Shown: positions 26,107 to 33,041 of the stretch, piece by piece | Numbering within the stretch: the stretch's first letter is position 1 | Layout of the letters: the number at the start of each line of letters is the position of its first letter | DNA from: Flavobacterium sp. | GTDB taxonomy: Bacteria; Bacteroidota; Bacteroidia; Flavobacteriales; Flavobacteriaceae | Length of the DNA stretch: 51,841 nucleotides | Assembly (NCBI RefSeq): GCF_024642105.1 | Contig: NZ_JAHEBT010000058.1 | Span: forward strand, 1-51,841 | Direction: 5' to 3' | The notes under the pieces: model-generated | Told to the model about the DNA's origin: nothing | Databases searched by the model: none | The model's input: only the letters and a program-made list of their open reading frames with translations | Translations under genes and position numbers: made by a program

Positions 26107-28515
26107 TCAATATAAATCTGGAAATTGAGAAGGATTTACTTCACTTATCATAGCATAAATTTTCTCAAAGATATCATCTGCGGATGGTTTTGAGAAATAA
26201 TCACCATCTGTACCATAAGCCGGTCGATGTGCTTTGGAAGTCAAGGTTTGTGGTTTACTGTCTAAATAAGAATATCCATCTTGTTCTTCTACAATTTGTT
26301 GTAAGATATACGCCGAAGCTCCTCCAGGAACGTCTTCGTCAATCACTAGTAAACGATTGGTTTTAGCTATGCTTTTTACAATATCCTTATTAATGTCAAA
26401 GGGTAATAAAGATTGAACGTCGATTATTTCACAATCAATGCCTATTTCGGCTAATTCATTAGCAGCTTGTTCCACTAATTTCAAGGTAGAACCATAAGAA
26501 ACCAAAGTGATATCTTTACCTTCACGAAGTGTTTCTACAATTCCAATAGGGGTTTTAAATTCGCCATAATTCAAAGGAGCTTTCTCTTTTAATCGGTACC
26601 CATTTAAGCATTCTATTACTAAAGCAGGTTCATCAGCTTCTAAAAGTGTATTATAAAATCCAGCTGCTTGGGTCATATTTCTAGGAACCAAAACGTGAAT
26701 TCCTCGGATGGCGTTAATAATCATTCCCATTGGAGAACCCGAATGCCAAATACCTTCTAATCGGTGACCTCGGGTACGAATGATTAATGGTGCTTTTTGT
26801 CTTCCAAGAGTTCTGTATTGTAAAGTAGCTAAATCGTCACTTAAAATTTGAATGGCATACAATAAATAATCCAAGTATTGAATTTCAGCAATTGGGCGAA
26901 GTCCTCTTAAAGCTAGTCCAATTCCTTGTCCTATAATAGTTGCTTCTCGTATTCCAGCATCAGTAACACGTAATTCGCCGTATTTCTCTTGCATGCCTTC
27001 TAAACCTTGGTTCACATCGCCAATATTTCCTGCATCTTCTCCAAAAACTAAAGCTTCAGGGTATTTGGTAAACAAGGCATCAAAGTTATCTCGTATTATC
27101 ATACGGCCATCGGTATCAGCAATGGTATTCTCGTTGTACTTAGGTGCTATTGGCTGAACAGAGTATATATTAGAATTGGATTCAGAATGCAAATGGCTGC
27201 TGAATTTTTTCTGAGTCCCTTCAGTATAATTCTGAATCCATTTTGAGACTTCTGCTTTTCCACTTTCGTTAATTAACAAACGTAATACTTTACGTGCAGT
27301 ACCTAAAATCTCCTTTTTTAAAGGATCTTTGATGTTTTTTAAAACAGCAGCGTATTGAAGAATTTTGGTTTTATTTTGACTAGTTTCAGCTACTCGTTCA
27401 AGTAGCGATAGTAGTTCTTTTTGTTCGTTTAAAATGGGATTGATAAATTCATTCCAAGCCTCTTTTTTTCCTTCAAGAACTTCTTTTTTAGCGATTGCGT
27501 CTATTTCGTCTAATTCTTCGGGTGATGCAATATTAATAGCAATCATCCATAGTCTCATTTGGCGAATGCAATCAAAATCTTTTTCCCAAGTCAATCGTTC
27601 GGCACTTTTGTATCGCTCATGAGAACCAGAACTCGAATGACCTTGTGGTTGTGTTAATTGAGATACATGAACCAATACAGGAACATGTTCGGTTCTAGCT
27701 AAATCTTCTGCTTTTTGATACGTTGCTATTAAGTCGGCATAATCCCAACCTTTTACTTTTAAGATTTCAAATCCGTTTGTTCCTTCTTCTCTTTGGTATC
27801 CTTTTAAAATTTCAGAAATACTTTCTTTAGTAGTTTGGTGTTTTGCATGGACAGAAATTCCATATTCATCGTCCCAAACACTGATGACCATTGGCACTTG
27901 TAAAACTCCAGCGGCATTTATAGTTTCAAAGAAAACACCCTCAGAAGTACTGGCATTGCCAATAGTACCCCAAGCAATTTCATTTCCTTCATTAGAAAAA
28001 TTAGGGGCATTAGTTATTCCTGAAACTTGTCGGTATATTTTTGAAGCATAAGCTAATCCCAAAAGGCGAGGCATTTGTGCTGCCGTTGGGGAAATATCGG
28101 AACTCGAATTTTTTTGTTCGGCTAAATTTTTCCAAGATCCATCTTCATTTAAACTATGGGTTACAAAGTGGCCTCCCATTTGTCTTCCTGCTGACATAGG
28201 CTCGTAATCCAAATCGGTATGTCCGTATAAACCAGCAAAGAATTGTTTGATTGTCAATTTTCCAATGGCCATCATGAACGTTTGGTCACGATAGTAACCA
28301 GAACGGAAGTCACCTTCTTTGAAAGACTTAGCCATAGCTAATTGAGGCAATTCTTTTCCGTCTCCAAAAATGCCAAATTTTGCCTTTCCAGTTAGTACCT
28401 CTTTACGTCCAAGTAAACTACATTCTCTACTTGTTGTAGCAATTTTGTAGTCATTCAAGACCTCTGTTTTGAAGTCTTCAAACGTTAATGTTGTATTCGT
28501 TTTTTCTTTTATCAT
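26107..28515 (-). CDS. Thiamine-pyrophosphate dehydrogenase E1, fused alpha and beta subunits
   Basis: About 802 residues from the ATG at 28515. The N-terminal half resembles an E1 alpha chain (YYRDQTFMMAIG, RQMGGHF, SEGVFFETINAAG), the C-terminal half an E1 beta chain (ALVFGEDAGNIGDVNQGLEGM, DAGIREATIIGQGIGLALRG, IDVQSLLPFD). Such fused proteins act in the E1 step of 2-oxoacid, often branched-chain, dehydrogenase complexes. The cofactor motif is unusual: the expected GDG...NN reads GNASTSEG...WDDEYGIS, so the usual Asp and Asn are altered. No E2 or E3 gene is nearby. The frame extends to a TTG at 28542, but that TTG belongs to the -7 box TAGATTTG; ATG 28533 would be nearly leaderless, so 28515 is preferred. 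Substrate not determinable. Confidence 0.85.
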   Translation of the reverse strand: MIKEKTNTTLTFEDFKTEVLNDYKIATTSRECSLLGRKEVLTGKAKFGIFGDGKELPQLAMAKSFKEGDFRSGYYRDQTFMMAIGKLTIKQFFAGLYGHTDLDYEPMSAGRQMGGHFVTHSLNEDGSWKNLAEQKNSSSDISPTAAQMPRLLGLAYASKIYRQVSGITNAPNFSNEGNEIAWGTIGNASTSEGVFFETINAAGVLQVPMVISVWDDEYGISVHAKHQTTKESISEILKGYQREEGTNGFEILKVKGWDYADLIATYQKAEDLARTEHVPVLVHVSQLTQPQGHSSSGSHERYKSAERLTWEKDFDCIRQMRLWMIAINIASPEELDEIDAIAKKEVLEGKKEAWNEFINPILNEQKELLSLLERVAETSQNKTKILQYAAVLKNIKDPLKKEILGTARKVLRLLINESGKAEVSKWIQNYTEGTQKKFSSHLHSESNSNIYSVQPIAPKYNENTIADTDGRMIIRDNFDALFTKYPEALVFGEDAGNIGDVNQGLEGMQEKYGELRVTDAGIREATIIGQGIGLALRGLRPIAEIQYLDYLLYAIQILSDDLATLQYRTLGRQKAPLIIRTRGHRLEGIWHSGSPMGMIINAIRGIHVLVPRNMTQAAGFYNTLLEADEPALVIECLNGYRLKEKAPLNYGEFKTPIGIVETLREGKDITLVSYGSTLKLVEQAANELAEIGIDCEIIDVQSLLPFDINKDIVKSIAKTNRLLVIDEDVPGGASAYILQQIVEEQDGYSYLDSKPQTLTSKAHRPAYGTDGDYFSKPSADDIFEKIYAMISEVNPSQFPDLY

Positions 28516-28539
28516 AATTGAAAAGGATGACATAATGTA

Positions 28540-28547
28540 CAAATCTA
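28540..28547 (-). promoter_or_regulatory. -7 promoter box of the E1 gene
   Basis: The minus strand reads TAGATTTG, an exact TAnnTTTG match. It rules out the upstream TTG as a start codon. Confidence 0.55.
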
Positions 28548-28700
28548 ATTAAAAACTACTTATTTTCATAGTATGTCTAAAAATTAAATTTAGCTTTTTG
28601 TAATCATTTTGGTTATTTTTGGCTTTTTGTTGAATTATTATTTGTAAAAATATAATTTGTTAAATAAATATGTAATTTAATTCAAATAAATTGTATATCC

Positions 28701-31529
28701 TTAAAACCACTTTCTATTGAAAAGATTGATTAACGTTTTAGGTGAAAAAGTGACCACAAAACGTATTTTTTCATTGTAGTTTTTTTGATTTATTTCTAGG
28801 CCGTTATTAGAGTAGATGGGTAAATACAATTCAAAATAATCAGTAACAAAGTTCAATCGGATTCCACTATCGTAAACGAAATGGCCATTTTTAGATTTGT
28901 TTTTAATAAGACCAAGGTCGCCATATAACTCAATCCAATTCCAAATATTTACGCTTCCGTTTAATGTAACCATCCATTGATTTGCAAAGGGAATATTTAA
29001 TTTTGATTTAAATCCACCTTCTGCTTGAATATATTGTTGGCTAAAAAAACCGGTACTTTCAGATCTTCCATAAAAATTATAATCAAACAAATAGTCTGTA
29101 GGTCGATCTAAGGCAAAACTAAAATAGTCAGAATTAGATTTGTTATATAAAAAAGTACCTGCAAATAAGCGTAAATTAATTTGTCGATTACTTTCAAATA
29201 ACTTTCTATATTCAATTTCTGCCGCAATTTTTCCGAATTTTTTTGAGAATTGAATATCACTACTTGAACTAATGTGATTGGTTATTTCGGTCTTTGTATT
29301 AAAATACCGAGCATTTAAAACAGAATAATTTTCACCAAAATTAGTAGAAATCAATTCACTCTTTTCTCTATTTACTATAACTTGTCGAATAGCAATCCCC
29401 TGTTTTCTATTGTCTCTAAAATTAGTTTCACGTATTCTAAATTCGATAGAAGGAGAAATCTTAGTGTAAGTAGCATCTGGAGCGTAATGAAAATAAGCTC
29501 CACTAAGAGTATATCTTATATTAAACAATTTACTATCTCTGTAATTTTCATTAATAATAAGTGCGCCATTTCCTGAAACATTTTTAGATTTTGTAGAAAA
29601 TGCTGGAGCTATATCAAATATAAATGGCTTGTCTAAAACAGTTTTATTATGCAAGCGCAATCCAGGAGAAATTCCATCATAAAAATTATAGGTTACTGAG
29701 GGAACATATAAAATTTGATTGTAATAAGGATCTTCTAAATCTTTCATAAAAACAAATTTTATTGGTCGATTATTCGGAAAAAAACCTTCTAATTTTTTCC
29801 AATTATTTCTCAAATTGTATTCAGGAACTTCATTTCTATAGTTCAATATAATTTTATCTGCATGATTTCTTTTTAAAGTAAAAGTACTGTCGCATTCCTT
29901 TAAATCTAACCATTCTTTAAATACAATATCCCCTTTTTTAATTCCATAAATTGGTATTGGGATAGGAATTTCGGTTTTGTTTTTTACAGAAAAGGTGACA
30001 CTGTTTTTGGTTTGTGAAACTTTAGAGAATTTATAATCGATCAACTCCCTAGAATTTACAATAGTGGTAAAAAACCAATCAATATTTTTATTGGTATTGG
30101 ATTTTAATATATTCTCAAAGTCTGTATTGGAAGTTTGTTGTGCCTTATTTTTTATATAAAATTCACGAATGCTATTTTTAACGATATCGTTTTGCAAGTA
30201 ATTATCTAAAAATCGAATACTTAAACCAGCTCTGTACTTACTGGCAATTTGTTCATTGAATTTGATTAAATCAGTTTTTGTACTGCCAAGTGTTTGGTCT
30301 AGATTTTTACGAGCCATCAGCATATAGAAGTAACTGTATTGCTCGTTGAATTTTAGATTGGCTAAATTATAGCTTTTTAAAAGTTTGTAACTCGAAGCTT
30401 TACCTAACATTTTGGTGTCTGGATGATATTGTTCTATATATTTAATCATAGCATCCATTTGTAATGCATCATAAATCCAGTTGTCTTTTCTTGGGTCTAA
30501 ATGCAAACTGTTTTTTAAATAAGTTTCCAAATAAGTTTTTAAAAACTTGATTTCAAATAAAAAATCTTCTTCAAACGGATTTAAAAATGAAGGTAATTGG
30601 TTTAGACCGTAAAATGGATTTCGGTCATAATTAGTTTGTGAAACAACAATTTTTTGATGAGGATAAATACCAATGAAATCATTAGTGAAATTAGCGATTC
30701 GATTAATAATTATGATTTTTTGTATCTCATCTAGCTTCTCATTACTGATATTAGAAATGACCTCATTTAAGTCGTTGTAATAACTTTTAAAACCGGATTT
30801 AGATTCGATGAACAAACTGAAATCAGTTCTGTTTTCTCCTTCTAATAAGTAATCAGAATGGGTTTTATCTCCAGTTTGTTCTGCAACATTTAAATCGGTA
30901 GTTAAAGTAAGTCCTTTCGGAATTTTGAAGTGAATGGTATAGTCACAAATTCCGTTAGCAATATCATCTAAATTACTATTGCTATATTTAACAAAGGTTT
31001 TGTTCTCGTATCGAGCAGTGGTGAGGAACCAGTTTTTAAGATTCAAATCACCATTTTCGGCATAACCGTATTTGGTGAATTTATTACTCGGTATTTTAGA
31101 AAAATAAGTAAGATATAAAGTGACTTTTTGATTTGGAGCTAGTTTATTTCTTAAGTCTACAGTGATATAGTCAGGATTGTTTTTTGTTCTAAACCAAGAA
31201 AGGAATAATTTATCTTCATTAAGAATTGTTAGGTTGGTTGTACTGCCACGTTCTTCTTCTTTAGCAAGATGAAAACCTCGATAAAATTCGTCCGAAAATC
31301 GTTTACCTAAAGGAGTGTTCTTGTCGGAGTAGGCATTGTTCCAATCGTTTAATACAATAGCACTGATGCTATCATTTGACTGATTAAAAAAAGTAATTTC
31401 TTGTTGAATACTAAGCGTTTTATTTTCAGCATTCAACTCAACATTCATTTTGGAACGATGCTGAGCCATCAGATTATTTGATGCTAATGCCATCAGTATA
31501 CAAAACGCTATTTTTAGAAATGATTTCAA
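28701..31529 (-). CDS. M1 aminopeptidase-like protein without the zinc motif, with a barrel-like C-terminus
   Basis: 942 residues. The signal peptide KSFLKIAFCILMALASNNLMAQ is preceded only by a TTG start codon (31527-31529); the codon two before it is TGA, so no ATG is available. Residues ~25-250 resemble the M1 N-terminal beta domain. Residues ~255-480 look like the gluzincin catalytic region, but where HEXXH and the later glutamate helix belong I read FLFEIKFLKTYLETY and then DNWIYDALQMDAMIKYIEQ, with no HEXXH anywhere. Residues ~600-942 are beta-rich with alternating aromatic residues and end in ...NLFNRKWF, as in an outer-membrane barrel. Probably an outer-membrane protein with an inactive peptidase-like periplasmic part. 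Function unknown. Confidence 0.75.
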   Translation of the reverse strand: MKSFLKIAFCILMALASNNLMAQHRSKMNVELNAENKTLSIQQEITFFNQSNDSISAIVLNDWNNAYSDKNTPLGKRFSDEFYRGFHLAKEEERGSTTNLTILNEDKLFLSWFRTKNNPDYITVDLRNKLAPNQKVTLYLTYFSKIPSNKFTKYGYAENGDLNLKNWFLTTARYENKTFVKYSNSNLDDIANGICDYTIHFKIPKGLTLTTDLNVAEQTGDKTHSDYLLEGENRTDFSLFIESKSGFKSYYNDLNEVISNISNEKLDEIQKIIIINRIANFTNDFIGIYPHQKIVVSQTNYDRNPFYGLNQLPSFLNPFEEDFLFEIKFLKTYLETYLKNSLHLDPRKDNWIYDALQMDAMIKYIEQYHPDTKMLGKASSYKLLKSYNLANLKFNEQYSYFYMLMARKNLDQTLGSTKTDLIKFNEQIASKYRAGLSIRFLDNYLQNDIVKNSIREFYIKNKAQQTSNTDFENILKSNTNKNIDWFFTTIVNSRELIDYKFSKVSQTKNSVTFSVKNKTEIPIPIPIYGIKKGDIVFKEWLDLKECDSTFTLKRNHADKIILNYRNEVPEYNLRNNWKKLEGFFPNNRPIKFVFMKDLEDPYYNQILYVPSVTYNFYDGISPGLRLHNKTVLDKPFIFDIAPAFSTKSKNVSGNGALIINENYRDSKLFNIRYTLSGAYFHYAPDATYTKISPSIEFRIRETNFRDNRKQGIAIRQVIVNREKSELISTNFGENYSVLNARYFNTKTEITNHISSSSDIQFSKKFGKIAAEIEYRKLFESNRQINLRLFAGTFLYNKSNSDYFSFALDRPTDYLFDYNFYGRSESTGFFSQQYIQAEGGFKSKLNIPFANQWMVTLNGSVNIWNWIELYGDLGLIKNKSKNGHFVYDSGIRLNFVTDYFELYLPIYSNNGLEINQKNYNEKIRFVVTFSPKTLINLFNRKWF

Positions 31530-31601
31530 TGGTCAAATTTTAGGTACAATATACAAGCTGTTAACCGAAAACAGTTCAGGTAATTTTGAAAAGAACTTCT
31601 T

Positions 31602-32330
31602 TTAAAAGTTAGGACTCAAATCGTATTTTTTGTAGAATGCGTCTAAAACAGCAACTACTTCGTCTTCGGTATCTACAATTTTGAACAAATCCAAATCGCT
31701 GGCACTTACCGTTTTTTCTCGCTCTATTAAAACCGTTTTAATCCATTCAATTAAACCTGACCAAAATGAGGTGCCTACCAGAATAATTGGAAAACGTGCT
31801 ATTTTTTTAGTCTGAATCAAAGTCATCGCTTCAAATAGTTCGTCCATAGTGCCAAAACCTCCTGGCATTACAACAAACCCTTGAGAGTATTTTACAAACA
31901 TCACTTTGCGAACAAAGAAGTAATCAAAATTCAGGTTTTTATCTCGGTCAATGTACGGATTGTAGTGTTGCTCAAAAGGCAATTCAATATTCAATCCTAC
32001 AGAGGTACCTCCGCCTAAATGCGCACCTTTATTTCCGGCTTCCATAATTCCAGGGCCACCACCAGTAATAACGCCATAACCAGCTTTACTGATTTTATAA
32101 GCAATTTTTTCTGCAAGTAAATAATAAGGATCTTCGGGCTGAATCCTAGCAGAACCAAAAATAGTTACACAAGGACCAATACGCCCCATAGTTTCATACC
32201 CATTTACAAATTCTGACATGATCTTGAAAATCGCCCAACTGTCATTAGTACGAATTTCATTCCATGTTTTTTGCTTCAGTTTATCCTGAATTACTTTGTC
32301 TTCGTCATTATCAAAATCTTGTAGTCTCAT
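31602..32330 (-). CDS. LOG-family protein (TIGR00730), possible nucleoside monophosphate phosphoribohydrolase
   Basis: 242 residues with a Rossmann-like fold and the LOG motifs: GGGPGIMEAGNKGA (near residue 90) and PGGFGTMDELFEA (near residue 155), the latter holding the catalytic glutamate. Such proteins cut the N-glycosidic bond of nucleoside monophosphates. In plants and some bacteria they release free cytokinins, but the bacterial role is often unclear. An N-terminal segment of about 45 residues precedes the usual core. The ATG is directly preceded by 14 adenines on the coding strand, an odd ribosome-binding context that could slip during replication. Cytoplasmic; no obvious functional partner next to it. 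Confidence 0.9.
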   Translation of the reverse strand: MRLQDFDNDEDKVIQDKLKQKTWNEIRTNDSWAIFKIMSEFVNGYETMGRIGPCVTIFGSARIQPEDPYYLLAEKIAYKISKAGYGVITGGGPGIMEAGNKGAHLGGGTSVGLNIELPFEQHYNPYIDRDKNLNFDYFFVRKVMFVKYSQGFVVMPGGFGTMDELFEAMTLIQTKKIARFPIILVGTSFWSGLIEWIKTVLIEREKTVSASDLDLFKIVDTEDEVVAVLDAFYKKYDLSPNF

Positions 32331-32344
32331 TTTTTTTTTTTTTT
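32331..32344 (-). repeat. A14 homopolymer abutting the LOG start codon
   Basis: Fourteen T on the plus strand (A on the coding strand) directly before the ATG. The length is slippage-prone and the position could alter translation initiation. Confidence 0.8.
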
Positions 32345-32352
32345 GGTTTAAT

Positions 32353-32379
32353 GCTTCCAGCCTTCTAAAGGCTGGAAGC
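32353..32379. repeat. Palindrome GCTTCCAGCCTT / AAGGCTGGAAGC
   Basis: Perfect 12-bp stem with a 3-nt loop between the LOG gene and the uvrA remnant. On the plus strand TTAAAAAAA follows and on the minus strand no T-tract follows, so it is more like a dispersed palindrome than a terminator. Confidence 0.5.
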
Positions 32380-32429
32380 CTTAAAAAAATACAGTGAACA
32401 GCAGGGCTATAGTTTTGTTATACTAAACT

Positions 32430-32475
32430 AATTCTTTTTTCAAAAACTGCGCAGTATATTTTTACTAATTTTTAA
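32430..32475 (-). pseudogene. Remnant of a second uvrA 3' end
   Basis: 29 bp (32430-32458) are identical to 33049-33077, the last codons of uvrA. On the minus strand this reads ...[11 protein letters not shown] then TAG; the intact gene ends ...[11 protein letters not shown] then TAA. The similarity continues further into uvrA (TTTTTACTAATTT) after a 10-bp deletion that breaks the frame. The DUF559 cassette lies between the two copies, so this looks like the displaced old end of uvrA. Confidence 0.75.
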
Positions 32476-32497
32476 TCTGTATTTATTTTTTTGTTAT

Positions 32498-32535
32498 CCC
32501 CTCCACTGGAGGGGTGCCCGTAGGGAGGGGTGGTT
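32498..32535 (+). repeat. Cassette inverted repeat, left
   Basis: First hairpin CCCCTCC-ACT-GGAGGGG, second hairpin CCC-GTA-GGG, then GGGGTGGTT. Outside the 8-bp variable part it matches the inverted right copy in all 30 positions. Confidence 0.85.
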
Positions 32536-32966
32536 TAAGTTTTCTTGCCAAATTCTTTTGTGATATATTTTTCCAACTCTATCATTACGTTATTTAAATC
32601 ATGCTTTACTCTTAAGTCTGAAATTTTATAAATTTTTAGTCCTAATGATATAAAATAGTCGTCTCTTTTTTGATCGTATTTTTCTTTTTCATTATGACTT
32701 GACCCATCAATCTCAATAATTAATCCTAATGTTTTTATATAAAAATCGACAATATAGTTACCTATAATTCTTTGTCTATCAAAGTCAATTTTCCAAAACA
32801 TTCCTTTGTGAACTTGCAACCAGAAAATAACTTCTGATAAAACACCTGCTTTACGCAATGCTCTGGCTCTAGATTTTAGTTGGATGTTACAAGGTAAATT
32901 TTCTATATAATTGCTAAATATGGGTTGATTATTTATAAAAGCTATTATTTCCCTATTGTTTTCCAT
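32535..32966 (-). CDS. DUF559 domain protein, putative Vsr-like endonuclease
   Basis: 143 residues from the ATG at 32966. Residues ~30-140 are a DUF559 domain, related to very-short-patch-repair (Vsr) and PD-(D/E)xK nucleases: LRKAGVLSEVIFWLQVHKG, RQRIIGNYIVDFYI with the acidic residue in VDFY, LIIEIDGSSHN with the second acidic motif, then YDQKRDDYFISLGLKIYKIS. Activity as a DNA endonuclease is a family prediction. The frame remains open to a GTG at 33023, but that extension (PERRGGY) is only a translation of the flanking repeat. It stands alone within a repeat-bounded cassette, which suggests that the nuclease helps spread or maintain its own unit. Confidence 0.85.
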   Translation of the reverse strand: MENNREIIAFINNQPIFSNYIENLPCNIQLKSRARALRKAGVLSEVIFWLQVHKGMFWKIDFDRQRIIGNYIVDFYIKTLGLIIEIDGSSHNEKEKYDQKRDDYFISLGLKIYKISDLRVKHDLNNVMIELEKYITKEFGKKT

Positions 32967-33001
32967 AGTATAGTTTTTATATAGGTTGAATATAATAAAA
33001 T

Positions 33002-33039
33002 AACCACCCCGCCTTTCAGGCACCCCTCCAGTGGAGGGG
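33002..33039 (-). repeat. Cassette inverted repeat, right
   Basis: Reverse complement of the left repeat. The first hairpin is identical; the second hairpin is GCCT-GAA-AGGC. The C-G pair of the left copy is replaced by a T-A pair at the same position, a compensatory change. Confidence 0.85.
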
Positions 33040-33041
33040 AA

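Larger units (their letters stand above)
32498..33039. mobile_element. DUF559 nuclease cassette bounded by inverted double-hairpin repeats
   Basis: 542 bp: a 38-bp repeat (32498-32535), one nuclease gene, and the same repeat inverted (33002-33039). Each repeat has a 21-bp conserved block containing CCCCTCC-ACT-GGAGGGG, an 8-bp variable part, and GGGGTGGTT. The nuclease stop codon begins at the inner edge of one repeat. The outer edge of the other lies 2 bp from the uvrA stop codon. With a duplicated uvrA end outside the cassette, it has the look of an inserted unit. Confidence 0.6.

Noticed and set aside
32967..33023. N-terminal extension of the DUF559 protein from GTG
   Set aside because: The first codons are a translation of the inverted repeat; ATG 32966 begins a normal protein.
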